From: Rhineura floridana | Taxonomy: Eukaryota > Chordata > Lepidosauria > Squamata > Rhineuridae | Direction: 5' to 3' | DNA length: 64,000 nt | Assembly (NCBI RefSeq): GCF_030035675.1 | Contig: NC_084481.1 | Location: 231,662,927 to 231,726,926 of the forward strand | Shown: piece by piece, positions 1 through 10,464 of the stretch | Numbering within the stretch: position 1 is the first letter of the stretch | Layout of the letters: every line of letters begins with the position of its first letter | Program-made: the position numbers and the translations under genes | Notes under the pieces: model-generated | What the model was told of the DNA's origin: nothing | What the model saw: the letters and a program-made list of their open reading frames with translations, nothing else | Database searches by the model: none

Positions 1-244
1 TTTAGTCTGCTTGCCTGCTGCATCTGCAGAATCTAGCAGGTTAGAAAACTGCACATGCCCACTTGATCAACACATGCAGCTCCACCCCTTACCCATACAC
101 TTTCTGGTTGCGTCAGCAAGGAGAAGCAGCTTTCATCTCAGGTGCCTGGGGGCGGAGACTGGGAGGAGTCAGCTGGTGCTGGGAGCATTAAAGCCTCTGG
201 ACCCTGGGAGACTTGGCCAGAGCAAGTTGCTGACTTGGACCTTC

Positions 245-470
245 CCTGGCCCCCAAAAGCTCCCCCCTCCCCACAATAGCAGAAAACCCCAATTACTGTT
301 CCAAAACAAACCCCTCCCCCCCCAGCAATATACCTGACTTCATAAACTGCCTCTAGGGCCATTTTGACAATTTTTGGGGGGTCCGGGAATTTTTGGAATC
401 TGTCAAGGATGTCCTGAGAAGAGAGCAGAAGAGACAAAGTCATTTCTCCAGGGATGTCAGGGCGGCTGCC
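245..470. repeat. Local duplicate A (partner at about 4225-4440)
   Basis: The stretch from the pyrimidine-rich block near 245 to about 470 matches 4225-4440 closely, including the phrase cccaattactgttcc, the intron donor region and the exon start. The 4.2-kb copy lacks the middle of the exon. This is direct evidence of a local segmental duplication about 4 kb apart. Confidence 0.65.
334..413 (-). CDS. Candidate internal exon, possibly MROH-like gene family
   Basis: On the minus strand a strong polypyrimidine tract ending in AG precedes an 80-bp open segment that ends at a GTATAT donor. It encodes 26 residues (starting DILDRFQKF, ending LEAVYEV). A shortened copy of the same exon and its intron flanks lies at 4338-4365, so this segment belongs to a locally duplicated gene array. 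I do not recognise the peptide itself. Assignment to the MROH-like gene at 3.7-5.1 kb rests only on the duplication and shared strand. It could be a downstream exon of that gene or part of a neighbouring paralogue. Confidence 0.4.
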
Positions 471-1477
471 CTTGGAGGTGCCATTGTTTTCTGAATTCTT
501 CAGCAGCCCACTCCTCTGCCAGCCAGCGGACAACAACAGGTTTTTTAGTTTTTTCTTGGGTCATGTCGAAAGGGTTCAAAATGCACCCAGCACTCTCACC
601 CAGTGTTTTCTTGGTGTTATTCAGAGGGAACTTAACATTGCCTTCCTCTGAGACAGCGGCAGTTACTTGCGCAAGGTCACACACTGAGCTTCAACTCTTT
701 TTAAAGAAGCACCTAATTCATATCAAGTGATCTTGCAAACATGCTGTAATCTTCAATGATTTTCTAGTTCTCATTAATAATTTGAAAATATAAGTTGTGA
801 AAATGACTTCACTGCCATAATTATACAACCATTCATATTCCAGGAATGACAGAGCAAGTACAACTGAAACCAATGAAACCGGACAAGCATCCATATGTTA
901 GTGTTTCTAATCAACATGTATTATTGATGACTAAGATTTATTAATATGTTTACAGACTTCATGTGCTTTGTTCAAGCGGTAATTGAATATGTCCTTACAC
1001 ACACTACATATTACATACACGCCATTGGTTCATTTTACAATCTCTGTTTCTGCTATGCTATAGTATCTTTACTATTGTTCCAAGAAAGTATTTCCGTGCA
1101 GATGCACAGAGAATGGCGGATCCTGCTTTGTTCTTTGATGTAAAGAGTTATTATGCTTCATTATGTGTTCTAATAGGCATTAGGAATTGTGATGACAGAA
1201 TAAGGCAATAAACTGGTTACTGGTAATTTGTCTTTGAATATTGGGTGGGGACCTACTACTGGATTGCAGCCTGAACTAAAGTGGGTTGCAACAGGATCAC
1301 TAGCACCATTCAATTTTTTGTTAAAAAAAAAAAAAAGATGGGTCCCTAAGTGCATGCTTGGATTAAAGGTGGGTTGTCTGTCTAAAATGGTTGAAGATAA
1401 CTGTTCTACATTTGTTTGCATGGAATTCAAGGTGTCTTGGAGCTGGAAGGCTTTGATTTGAGTCTGCTCATCACTGG
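471..1477. other. No gene recognised
   Basis: AT-rich non-coding DNA after about 700. Short open frames here lack splice context or recognisable motifs. Nothing else supportable. Confidence 0.5.
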
Positions 1478-2155
1478 GTTGTATAAATCTATGGTGCGGC
1501 CGCATTTGGAATACTGTGTACAGTTCTGGTCGCCTCATCTCAAAAAGGATATTATAGAGTTGGAAAAGGTTCAGAAGAGGGCAACCAGAATGATCAAGGG
1601 GATGGAGCGACTCCCTTACGAGGAAAGGTGGCAGCATTTGGGGCTTTTTAGTTTAGAGAAAAGGCGGGTCAGAGGAGACATGATAGAAGTGTATAATATT
1701 ATGCATGGCATTGAGAAAGTGGATAGAGAAAAGTTCTTCTCCCTCTCTCATAATACTAGAACTCGTGGACATTCAAAGAAGCTGAATGTTGGAAGATTCA
1801 GGACAGACAAAAGGAAGTACTTCTTTACTCAGCGCATAGTTAAACTATGGGATTTGCTCCCACAAGATGCAGTAATGGCCACCAGCTTGGACGGCTTTAA
1901 AAGAAGATTAGACAAATTCATGGAGGACAGGGCTATCAATGGCTACTAGCCGTGATGGCTGTGCTGTGCCACCCTAGTCAGAGGCAGCATGCTTCTGAAA
2001 ACCAGTTGCTGGAAGCCTCAGGAGGGGAGAGTGTTCTTGCACTCGGGTCCTGCTTGCGGGCTTCCCCCAGGCACCTAGTTGGCCACTGTGAGAACAGGAT
2101 GCTGGACTAGATGGGCCACTGGCCTGATCCAGCAGGCTCTTCTTATGTTCTTATG
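1478..2155 (+). mobile_element. CR1 LINE, 3' end (RT C-terminus and 3' UTR)
   Basis: Encodes the C-terminal part of CR1 ORF2, from a [12 protein letters not shown] motif to the natural end RAINGY, open for about 155 residues. It is followed by the CR1 3' UTR and the terminal ttcttatgttcttatg repeats. It is 5'-truncated. It is almost identical to the copy at 58652-59330 and to the reverse copy at 12127-12800, which indicates a young subfamily. Confidence 0.93.
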
Positions 2156-2569
2156 GGTTTCCTATGGGTCTTTGGCCCAGTCACACTCTCTCTCAGTTAT
2201 GTAACGTTGTGTTGAACTTTACAGTATGTTGAATGAAAAACGGAACTGCAAAGCATTAGAAATGGCATACAAATATTGTTTAATAGCTGATCTTCCATTC
2301 CTAGTATCCCGGGCAGTGACAACTTTTCACCGCAAAGCAGAGCCTGCAGGCACGGATATGGGACGTTCACCCTCAGTTGCCATCTCCTCTATTGCAGGTC
2401 GCACCTCACCGGGGGGGGGGGACTGATGCTGGCTACTGAAGTCTTCTTTGGTTTCAACACCCGCACATTGCAGACAACTGGGACCCTCCCCTGAACCCCC
2501 CTCCCCCTGCTCACTTTGCCAGGAGTTTTCAGCAGGGCTCAGGACAAATAGCCAGTCCTTCCCTCATTT
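2156..2569. other. No gene recognised; short G homopolymer near 2411
   Basis: Unique-looking sequence between two CR1 fragments, with a run of about ten G. No splice-supported exon was found. Confidence 0.4.
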
Positions 2570-2718
2570 AAAAGTGAAGGCATTCAAGAGGCAGCTGGAC
2601 AGCTACCTGTCGGGGATGCTTTAGGTTAGATTCCTGCACTGAGCAAGGGGTTGGACTGGATGGCCTTACCAGCCCCTTCCAACTCTGCTATTCTGCGATT
2701 CTGTATTCTAAGAAATGA
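2570..2718 (+). mobile_element. CR1 LINE 3' fragment (second subfamily)
   Basis: Encodes the LKAFKRQLDSYL-type CR1 tail and the 3' UTR containing ggttggactggatggcc, ending in degenerate attctgcgattctgtattc octamers. This tail type (ATTCTATG repeats) differs from the ATGTTCTT tail of the 1.5-kb copy. Old and divergent. Confidence 0.8.
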
Positions 2719-2749
2719 GAAATACAGACTCAGAAGAACTGTTTATACA

Positions 2750-2870
2750 TTTAATTACATAAACACATTATACATACACACACCAGTATGCGTACACACA
2801 CAAAATTACATACTAGTATACATACACACACAAAAACCTCAAAACAAAGAAAACCACACAAGCATAAACC
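2750..2870. repeat. CA-rich microsatellite-like tract
   Basis: Imperfect ACAC/ATAC runs (acatacacacac-type units). Low-complexity DNA; the open frames through it are not credible genes. Confidence 0.7.
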
Positions 2871-2991
2871 ACGCGCAGTGGTCCCTCCATCATCGCTGTC
2901 CACAAAATGCCTGGATCCGGGTTCCAGAAGAGGAACTCCTCTCTTGGAACTCCTCTCTCACACTGTCGCATTCCAAGTCCTCTACCTGGAG

Positions 2992-3107
2992 CAGAGCTTG
3001 GAAAAGTTACTTTTTTGTACTACAACTCCCATCAGCCCAATCCAGTGGCCATGCTAGCTGGGGCTGATGGGAGTTGTAGTTCAAAAAAGTAACTTTTCCA
3101 AGCTCTG
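2992..3107. mobile_element. hAT-type palindromic MITE, 116 bp
   Basis: Starts CAGAGCTTGG and ends CCAAGCTCTG. The two arms (about 45 bp each) are nearly perfect inverted complements around a short loop. Flanks are acctggag and gcctggag, an 8-bp target duplication with one mismatch. CAG...CTG ends plus 8-bp duplication is the hAT signature. A second copy lies at 55542-55645. Confidence 0.88.
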
Positions 3108-3115
3108 GCCTGGAG

Positions 3116-3694
3116 TTCCTCTGCATGGAAGAGAAAGGAAGACAAGCGAAGTCTTCATTACAGCTGCTTCATTTGACCTTTTCAAAGGTTTATTAACTAT
3201 TTTTAATAACAAATTTAAGGAAGAAAAAGAAAAACCAAGGAAGAAAAACGTGAAGGAGAGCAAAACAAACCAAGAAACTGCATCACCTCACAATAAGAAT
3301 AGAATAACCATAATTACATTCATCGTAAATTAAACATTTGTGAGTCAATATACGTACTTAAGCTTATATTGAATTCTGTGACTTAGCCAGGCCTGGCCCC
3401 GGCACCCGGCACACTTAGGTAGCCGATGGGGGGGCCATGCCCTGGTATAGCCCAACGGGGCTGCTGTCCATCACCCCTCATCACTACCATTGTCAGACCG
3501 TTGGTAAGGCCACTCCCTCCCTCCTCCCCCGATTTTCTGCCCTCTCCAGGGCAGGGATTTCAAGACCTGGCCTGAGGCAGGTGTGCTAAAGCCGAGAGGT
3601 GAACCCTTCTCAGGCCTCAGGCTACAAATCGTGGATTTCATGTGGACAGTGAGACCTGTGGGCTCATTCTGTGGCTCCAGGATGGAGATCTTAC
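3116..3694. other. Probable intron or intergenic DNA of the MROH-like locus
   Basis: An A-rich stretch at 3180-3330, then GC-richer sequence up to the 3.7-kb exon. No exon or repeat is identified with confidence. Confidence 0.35.
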
Positions 3695-5082
3695 CTTCTC
3701 TCTTTGGGGGGCAGAGCGGGGACACCTCCGGAGGGAGGGCGTCTTCGATGGAATCCAGCTGTAGAGGAAAGAAAATGCTGCATCAGAACTAAGCGAGATC
3801 CTGCTGCCCAGCCCCTCCCTTGCCTCAGAGGACCCCTGTGGGCTCTGCTGCCTAGTAGGCAGAGGCCGAAGGGCAACCCCAAGGAAGAGGGCAGGAAATG
3901 GCGTCTGGATCATCCCTCTGAAAGCCCCTCAGGGCCATAAAGCGCCATCTAATATTCAAAATAAATGAATAAAGGTGAGATACTTACGGTCAGGTTGGGC
4001 AGCTTGATGGCATACGCCAGCATCCTTTCAATGCTGCTGGCAGCCAGATCCCATTCCTTCTCTTCCTCCGAAATAACATAAAAACTCGGCTCCTGTGGAG
4101 GGAAAGAGCACTTCAGCATCAAGGGCTACAGACACAGACTGGCAGCCCCCACCACGGAGTCTACCTGCCAGAGCCTGCCTAAATGAGACATTCCCTCATG
4201 GCTGGCCGCATACTTACTTCCAACATCACGGACAAGTTGCTGACCTTCCCTGCCCCCCCAAAACACCCCCCTCCCCACAATGGCAGAAAACCCCAATTAC
4301 TGTTCCATAACAAACACACACCCCCGCCGCAATATACCTGAGTTTTGGGATCTGTCAAGGATGTCCTGAGAAGAGAGCAGAAGAGACAAAGTCATTTCTC
4401 CAGGGACTTCAGGGCGGCTGCTCCAGCCCCAAACGCAGGGTTTGACTTCCTTGGCCATTGGTCTTTCCAGATACCTGCAAAGGCCTCCTCCCTTCCAGAC
4501 CCACAGAACTTCCTCCAAATCCCATCCCCAGGGCTCCCTCCCCCCCCCGGGGCGTCTCCTCCTGCAACTCACTCACCCCAATTGCACGGGCTGCAGCATC
4601 CTTGGGAAAGGGGAGGGTGTCCTGGCCCCTCGCCCAGGCTTCCTCGCAGCTCCGTAGGAAGGAGAAGAGGAAGAATTCATCCCTCGCGAGTTGCTGAAAA
4701 GGGAAACAGTACAGATTTTCATCAGGGGAAGACATTTTGGTTTCCAAAAATTAGAGCTATGAAAATAATGGGGTGAAAGGGGTGTTCCCAAGAGTGTCCA
4801 CAGAAATGTTTCAGGAGGAGGAAGGTCTATGAACTCCATGCGTCATCACATTCAGACTTCTGGGGGGACACCCCCACCCTGCAGACACCCTTGTGTGCTC
4901 CCAGAGCCCAAAGGGCAAACGCCTAGAATGGGCATTTTCCTGGTTTGGGGTGTGTGTGTGTGAGCTGGTGTGGAAGGGCATCTCCTATGCTGAGGGGCTT
5001 TGTGCCCCCTCTTCACTTCCAGTCCCCCAGATACTGACCTCGGGCGAGGGGATGGACTCCTCCCCCTGCGGCACCTGCGGTT
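3695..5082 (-). CDS. Partial host gene, tentative MROH (maestro HEAT-like) family member
   Basis: Four minus-strand exons join in phase with consensus splice sites. 5082-5039 is 44 bp (phase 1 in; ends GEESIPSPE). 4693-4577 is 39 codons with the core FLFSFLRSCEEAWARGQDT. 4092-3988 is 35 codons, including VISEEEKEWDLAASSIER. 3758-3695 is 21 codons plus one base, starting LDSIEDALPPEV. Every acceptor has a pyrimidine tract and every donor is GT. The FLRSCEEA stretch after an acidic leader resembles, from memory, the N-terminal region of avian and reptilian MROH proteins, which carry HEAT repeats and have no well-defined function. A 28-bp exon relic at 4365-4338 has good splice sites but breaks phase, so it is probably skipped or dead. 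Neither the start codon nor the 3' end is identified. Could be a functional gene fragment or a decaying paralogue. Confidence 0.5.
4225..4440. repeat. Local duplicate B (partner at about 245-470)
   Basis: Matches 245-470 over intron and exon edge, but the exon core of the first copy is missing here, which leaves a 28-bp relic (4338-4365). Confidence 0.65.
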
Positions 5083-5204
5083 CTGCAACGGAAAGAGGAG
5101 GAAAGGCCTTGAAGGAAGGTCCATGCACCACTTAGTATTTCCCGCCTTGATGCATTTAGCCATCCTCTTGCTGACCTTCCTGCTCCCCATCTCCTGGCCA
5201 TTCC

Positions 5205-5394
5205 TCAGATGACCCCCTCTGCTCTACTCCCCCCCACCTGCCTCCCCTCTTCTCCTCCCACCTCCCTGTCCCTGGGAGGCCTTCCCTCTGGCTGGGCACC
5301 CACTCCTTGCCCCCTCTTTTGCATGTAGCCCCCTCCGCCTCTTCCCTTGCCTTTCTTCAAAGTGCCTCTTCTCCCTCTCCCTCCGTCTTTCCTA
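5205..5394. repeat. C/T-rich low-complexity tract
   Basis: Long CT-rich stretch (cccc, ctcctccc units). The minus-strand open frame through it is compositional. Confidence 0.5.
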
Positions 5395-5520
5395 ATGCTG
5401 CAATCCAGGGATGCTGAAGAGTGGGAGGGCTGGGAGAGCTCCTGCCAGTCAGTGCACACAATACTGAGCTAGGTGGACCCATGCTCTGACTCGGTATGAG
5501 GCAGCTTCCTCTGTCCCTAG
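5395..5520 (+). mobile_element. tRNA-derived SINE, 3' part
   Basis: Contains cctgccagtcagtg, tactgagctaggtggacc and ctctgactcggtatgaggc, the body of a squamate tRNA-derived SINE seen more completely at 61285-61485 and again at 9598-9795. The tRNA head is lost. Confidence 0.7.
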
Positions 5521-5729
5521 ATGCAGGACAGGTGAAAGGGAGGGGAGGGACTCTTCATCATCACACAGCACTGCATCCCTCAAGGACTGAATGTCCGGCC
5601 ACAGGATGCAGTGAGAGGGGCCATCCTGGGCAGCTGTAAAACGGGATTAGAGAAAATTCAAGGGGGACAAAGCCCTTGACGGCAACTAGTCTAAGGGGGC
5701 TCTCTGTTTCCCCATCGTGCCTCTAAAGC

Positions 5730-5835
5730 AGTTGTAGGGAACCTTTGGCTCTCCAGATGTTGCTGAACTACAACTCCCACCACCCCTTGCCATTGACCAT
5801 GCTTGCTGGGGTTGATGGGAGCTGTCTGTGATGCG
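5730..5835. mobile_element. hAT-type MITE fragment
   Basis: Begins CAGTTGTAGGGAACC and carries ctccagatgttgctgaacta and caactcccaccacc, the shared inner arm of the CAGGGATGGAGAACC MITE family seen at 25550 and 37625. The right arm is mostly missing. Confidence 0.65.
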
Positions 5836-6068
5836 TCCTTCCCTGGCTCTCCCTGTCAGGTTCCTACCTGCTCGTGGTTACTGCCTGTCTCTAGGCACCA
5901 CCAGGGACTCCACCAGTCCGGACCGCACTCTCTTATGGTTTACCTATCCGCTCTAGCACAGATCTCAACAGATCCCCCTGCTAGGCAACCACCAGTAACG
6001 TCCCAATACTAGTATTCCCAGAGACTCTGAATACTGGTATTGTTATTCTCTTCACCGCTGCCACCATT

Positions 6069-7170
6069 TGTTACAGTTCCCCTTCAGCCTTCGTCATTAC
6101 CTTACCCTCCCTTCTGGTCTGTGAAACCCCAGCCAAGGATCAGGCCTTTGGTAAACCAAATTAAGTATTTATTACAGATAACAAAGCTAACAAGATTAAC
6201 AAGATTTCTTCTTAAGGCACATAAGCATATGGTTTTACTCAATACTAATCCGAACTCCACCTCCCTCCTTCTCCACTCTCTCCTGGCAAACAACTCTCTA
6301 AACCCCACCAAGCAACCCACTCAGTTCTCTTCTCCCCCCCCCCCGATTCCACTCTCACTCTTCCTTTTATACATTCAGCCATTTTAAACACTCAGCCAAT
6401 CATCTCGCATTCTACTGCCCATTCACTCCCCCTCCTCTTTCACTCCACTTACCATGTATCTTCTAAAACAACAACACTTACCATATATACATTAATATAG
6501 GAACATCACACTGTCGTTCAGCAACGTCCGGAGGGACAAATACGAAGTGGGAGAGGGTGACTGTCAGGGTGTCCTGGGGTAGAGTGTCCACCTGAAACAT
6601 CTGGTTGGCCACTGTGGGACCAGGCGACTGGACCAGACAGGACTGTTTTCTGACCCAGCGGGGCTCTTCCTGTGAGGGAATCTCAGTGGTGCGGTGGCAA
6701 GTTCCAAAGTGCACGGTCCCTTCATGAAAGTAATAGTCCTTCCCCTTCTAACATTCTGCAACCTTCTAAGATTATAGAATAATCTGGCCAGGCTTGAATG
6801 CTGCTTTGTGCTTCTCTAGCAATGCCCCCATTTGACTGTCCTTTCTCACTGTCAAGAGATATTGCTTGAATTACTGAATTCATTGTCTACACTTTTGTCT
6901 CCTGCTGCTGCCAGACTGTTTGAGGATGTAGACGGCATGCTATCCTCAGGATTCCCTCTCTCTCCTTCTGCCATGACAGAATTCTCACTCTCTTTGTCTT
7001 GGCTTTTGACTAGGAACTGATAGAGGCTTGATTGCAATTGACACTTGCTGGGACTCTTTTCACACTCCCTGTTCTTGCCGATTGGCTTGTAGGATGCTGG
7101 AGACATAGGGACCCTACTGGGATCTGGCTCCCCAAAAGGGTAAGTGGTCTTAGACCACATGGGACCCTGA
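6069..7170 (-). mobile_element. Possible LTR of an endogenous retrovirus-like element (fossil)
   Basis: Read on the minus strand, the segment begins TGTCAGGGTCCC, carries an AATAAA signal near 6165, and ends CTGTAACA next to a TGG-initial stretch that could be a primer-binding site. That is the layout of a 5' LTR. An old CR1-like fragment lies inside at about 6590-6680. No capsid, pol or env frame is recognisable beside it. Fossil and broken; age not estimable by eye. It could instead be an unrelated repeat with chance TG...CA ends. Confidence 0.35.
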
Positions 7171-7284
7171 CAACTACACCCCTATGAGGGATTCCTGAGC
7201 ACCACCCCCATCTTCCTGGGCTCTCATCCTCGCCATCTCCCTTCCCCCAAAACTGGGGGAACACCTCCGCCCCAGCAACCTCAC

Positions 7285-7416
7285 CTGGCTTGGCTTCCGG
7301 CTTTCTTCTCAACCTGAAACGGGCACCTCCAGGAGGACTTCTGGTTGGCCCCTGAAGGGGTGACCCTGCCAGGCCTGCGCCAAAGAAGCCTCTGCAGCTG
7401 CCGCAGCCGCCTCAAC
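7285..7416 (-). CDS. Candidate upstream exon of the MROH-like locus
   Basis: A 132-bp minus-strand segment with acceptor ttctgttctag and donor CAG|gtgagg. One frame stays open and is very basic (LRRLRQLQRLLWRR start, ending EKKAGSQAR). Basic leaders before the HEAT region are plausible for MROH-type proteins. Its exit phase (2) does not match the entry phase of the 5039-5082 exon, so another exon between them is needed or the two are not joined. Confidence 0.3.
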
Positions 7417-7429
7417 CTAGAACAGAAGA

Positions 7430-7700
7430 AGGAGAGGTCAGAATGAAGCCCATGGCTGGAAAGGTTGTGGGGAGGGGAGGGGGGTCTGGAGAGGCCAAGG
7501 ATCAGAGCAGGCAAGACAGAAATAGGGGTGCTGGCCCAACTTTGAACCTCTTTCAGGGCATGTATGACAGGGAGGCAGAGAGAGTGGCTGTTGGGACCGT
7601 TGGAGAGATGGAAGAAGGAGGAAGGAGAAGGAAGAAGATGGGGGAGGAGGGGGGCTCGGGGGAGGAGGGGGGCTCCTAAGGAGGGGAGGAGGGGAGATGT
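7430..7700. repeat. Purine-rich GGA/GAAG low-complexity tract
   Basis: Long G/A-only runs (ggaggaggggggct-type units). Open frames on both strands here are compositional artefacts. Confidence 0.7.
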
Positions 7701-7763
7701 GGCCAGGGAGTGAAAGTCCTAATTTTAGCATTCTGTACAAGAGAACGACTAGTTCTGAATATT

Positions 7764-7960
7764 ATAGAACCATAGAATCATAGAATCATAGAGTTGGAAG
7801 GGGCCTTGTAGGCCATCGAGTCCAACCCCCTGCTCACAGCAGGAAATCCACAGCTAGAGCATCTCCCGCAGATAGCTGTCCAGCCTCTGCTTGAAGACAT
7901 CCAGCGAAGGGGATCCCACCACCTCCCTAGGCAGTCGGTTCCATTGTCAAACTGCCCTTA
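7764..7960 (-). mobile_element. CR1 LINE 3' end
   Basis: Starts with the catagaatcatagaatcat octamer tail, followed by gagttggaaggggcc, gagtccaaccccctgctc and the reversed coding tail. Classic CR1 3' end in reverse orientation. Confidence 0.9.
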
Positions 7961-8519
7961 CTTATTTTGCTTAAATAAACACACCTTTACTGTTTTAATC
8001 TAGCTGCGCCCTTCTCTGGGTGTTCCAGTGTCTTGTGGAGGGAGAATCGTGCTGGCCTCAGGAGGAGGTGGAGGCAGGTGTCACGGTGGGTTGCGGGGGG
8101 AAGTCCCTGGGCTCAGCAGCAGGGAACTGGGGCAACTTGCCTAAGTGCCCTCCAGGGACCAAGGCCACGTAGGGGACCCCCCAGGATATCAACACAAAAA
8201 TAGAAATAGTGTGAAGAAATCTTACTTACATTTTGAACGTGTCGAGGCCTCTTTGTAAAGCACCTACCTAAACCTACTCTAAAAGACCTACCTAAACTAA
8301 CACGAGCCCCAATTCTACCCCCAGCCCCACCCCCAGCCCCCCACCCTAATCCGGCCCCAACCCCTATATACAAAAGCAATATACACAAATATATTCAAAT
8401 GGCAAAGAAAAAAATAAACAAAAAGGTAAACAAAATAGAAGCAGCAAAATAAAAATAAAAATCAACAAAATAAGATAAAATAAAAATATAAACAAAAATA
8501 AGATAAAATGAAATGTAAA
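7961..8519. other. No gene recognised; A-rich from about 8395
   Basis: Mixed sequence, then AAATAAACAAAA-type low complexity leading into the BovB copy. No exon supported. Confidence 0.4.
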
Positions 8520-9180
8520 CAAAAATAAGATTAGAGAAATGAAAGGGAAATTTAAACCACGAGCAGGGATGCTGAATTATCAACAGGGGAACACACTGAC
8601 TGACCGAGATGAAAGAAAAGGAAGATGGAAGCAAGACACTGAAGAACTCTATAAAAGAGATGCAAGGATGACAGATTCATTCGCGGAGGAACCGTATGAT
8701 GAAGAACCAGAAATTTTAGAATGTGAGGTGCAAGCTGCTCTTAAAATTGGAGGGAGAAACATCAATAACTTAAGATATGCAGACGATACCATACTCTTAG
8801 TAGAAACTGGTAATGATTTGAAACGAATGCTGATGAAAGTTCAAGAGGAAAGCACAAAAGCAGGACTACAGCTGAATGTCAAGAAGACTAAAGTAATGCC
8901 AACAGAAGATAAATAGAAGCTAAAATGATGAAACTGAGGTTATCATACTTTGGACACATCATGAGAAGACAAGATTCACTAGAGAAGACAATAATGCTGG
9001 GGAAAACAGAAGGGAGTAGAAAAAGAGGAAGGCCAAAGAAGAGATGGATTGATTCCATAAAGGAAGCCACAGACCTGAACTTACAAGATCTGAACAGGGT
9101 GGTCCATGACAGATGCTCTTCGAGGTCGCTGATTCATAGGGCCGCCATAAGTCGTAATCGACTTGAAGGCACATAACAAC
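8520..9180 (+). mobile_element. BovB/RTE LINE fragment with 3' end
   Basis: Encodes the reverse-transcriptase box RYADDTILLVE followed by KAGLQLNVKKTKVM, and then, in another frame, the BovB C-terminal region YFGHIMRRQDSLEK...GRPKKRWID. It ends with gtaatcgacttgaaggcac and a CAA repeat. Frames shift between the blocks, and the fingers and palm upstream are deleted. Non-functional. Confidence 0.9.
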
Positions 9181-9330
9181 AACAACAACAAACAAAAATA
9201 AACCAAAAGATAAATAAACCAAAAGATAAACCAAAACCTCCTCTCCTCTCTCTCCAACCTCTCCTTCTCTCTCTCTCCTCCACCCCCTCCCGCTCCTCCT
9301 GACTAACCCACAAGGAACATCCCTAGTTGG
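9181..9330. repeat. CAA/AAAT repeat and CT-rich tract
   Basis: BovB 3' CAA microsatellite running into AAATAAAC units and then a ctctcctctc tract. Confidence 0.6.
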
Positions 9331-9597
9331 TGGCTTTTAAGCCAGCAGCCAGAGATGTCAGAAAGGAGGGCGGGTACCTGTTGCCTTGGCAATCCTCCTC
9401 CCTGGACCCCAGGCAATGGCCCCTCCTGAGTCTTCTGGAGGCGTCTTCAGAACTTGGAGGTTCTGCTGTCCCGCCGGCCGGCTTGCCTCAGCATCCCTCT
9501 TCGTCTAAATGTGTGTTTCTCTAATGAATCGGGTTGTTCTCTATTAAATAGCTTTTCTGAAGGGAGACGGTCCCCCCAGCCTCCTTTTATACCCAGT

Positions 9598-9795
9598 GGG
9601 AAACTCATCGCCCCACAGTTTGGAGGCTCAGGGGGGCAGAGCATCTGCTGTGCCTGCAAAAGGTCCTGGCTCAATCCCCAGCTTCTCTAGGCAGGGCTGG
9701 GAAGGAAAGACCGTGTTTGATGTCCTGGTGGGCTGCTGCCAGTCAGTGTTGGCAATACTGAGCTAGATGGACTTGGAATAAGGCAACTTCTTAGG
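9598..9795 (+). mobile_element. tRNA-derived SINE (old copy)
   Basis: Keeps a degenerate B-box (ggctcaatccccagc), ggcagggctgggaagg, gctgccagtcagtg, tactgagctagatggac and aataaggcaac, matching the SINE at 61285-61485. Confidence 0.75.
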
Positions 9796-10205
9796 TATCT
9801 TCTATTTTGACATTGATCCTAAGAGCAAGCAACCTCCTCTGCGAGACATGCAGATTCACTCCTTCCCACAACATCCAATATAGGAAAGTTCTTTCAAATA
9901 ATAACATAGGCACAGAAATTCTGACTACAAAAGGGAGGAAACTGGCAGCCTCTGCAGTGAAGCCATTCGTGCTGCAAGGTGACCTGTCCCGATACTGACC
10001 GAAACCGACCCTCCAAATGTCAAAGGTGAACAAGGGCTTTCCTGAACCCAATGGCACTGTGCTTGGGGGAAAAGAGGGAGCCTGTGCAGCTCTGTAAGAT
10101 TGCCATCCTGTGCGTCCTTTCCTAGGAGGAAGCCCCATTGAGTCCAGTGGGGCCTTCTTCTGGTCAACCTGCAGAGGATTGTGCTGTAAGTCCTGGCCTC
10201 GAGCC

Positions 10206-10320
10206 TAGGGTTGCCATATTCCAATTCCACAAATCCGGGCAGGCTGATTTGCATATTATGCAAATTATAATTTTAGGTGTGTAATTTGCATATTATGCAA
10301 ATCATGTCCTGATTAGGCAA
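10206..10320. other. MITE-like edge plus two octamer palindromes
   Basis: Starts cctagggttgccatatt, similar to the end of the CAGGGTTGCC elements. It contains two copies of tttgcatattatgcaaat (about 10249 and 10286), each a perfect palindrome built from two Oct-type ATGCAAAT octamers. Function unknown. Confidence 0.4.
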
Positions 10321-10464
10321 ATTAATCCTATTAAAAGTTGCATTGTCTAGTTTTGTTTTGTGCCTAGCAATTACCACCAAAAACTGGGGGAGGATTTGAA
10401 GATTTTAAAAAATCCTTCATTTTCAACCTTAAATGCCTATTATGGAATATTTATTTATTAAGAC

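Noticed and set aside
3691-3940. Several overlapping frames on both strands
   Set aside because: Shadows of the short MROH-like exon 3695-3758 and of GC-rich flanks; they cross clear splice sites.
5843-5860. tgtcaggttcc as an LTR start on the + strand
   Set aside because: No matching CA end or target duplication in that orientation. The minus-strand reading 7170 to 6069 is better, though still tentative.
7438-7740. Proline/serine-rich minus-strand frame
   Set aside because: Compositional product of a GGA/GGGA purine tract. No splice support.
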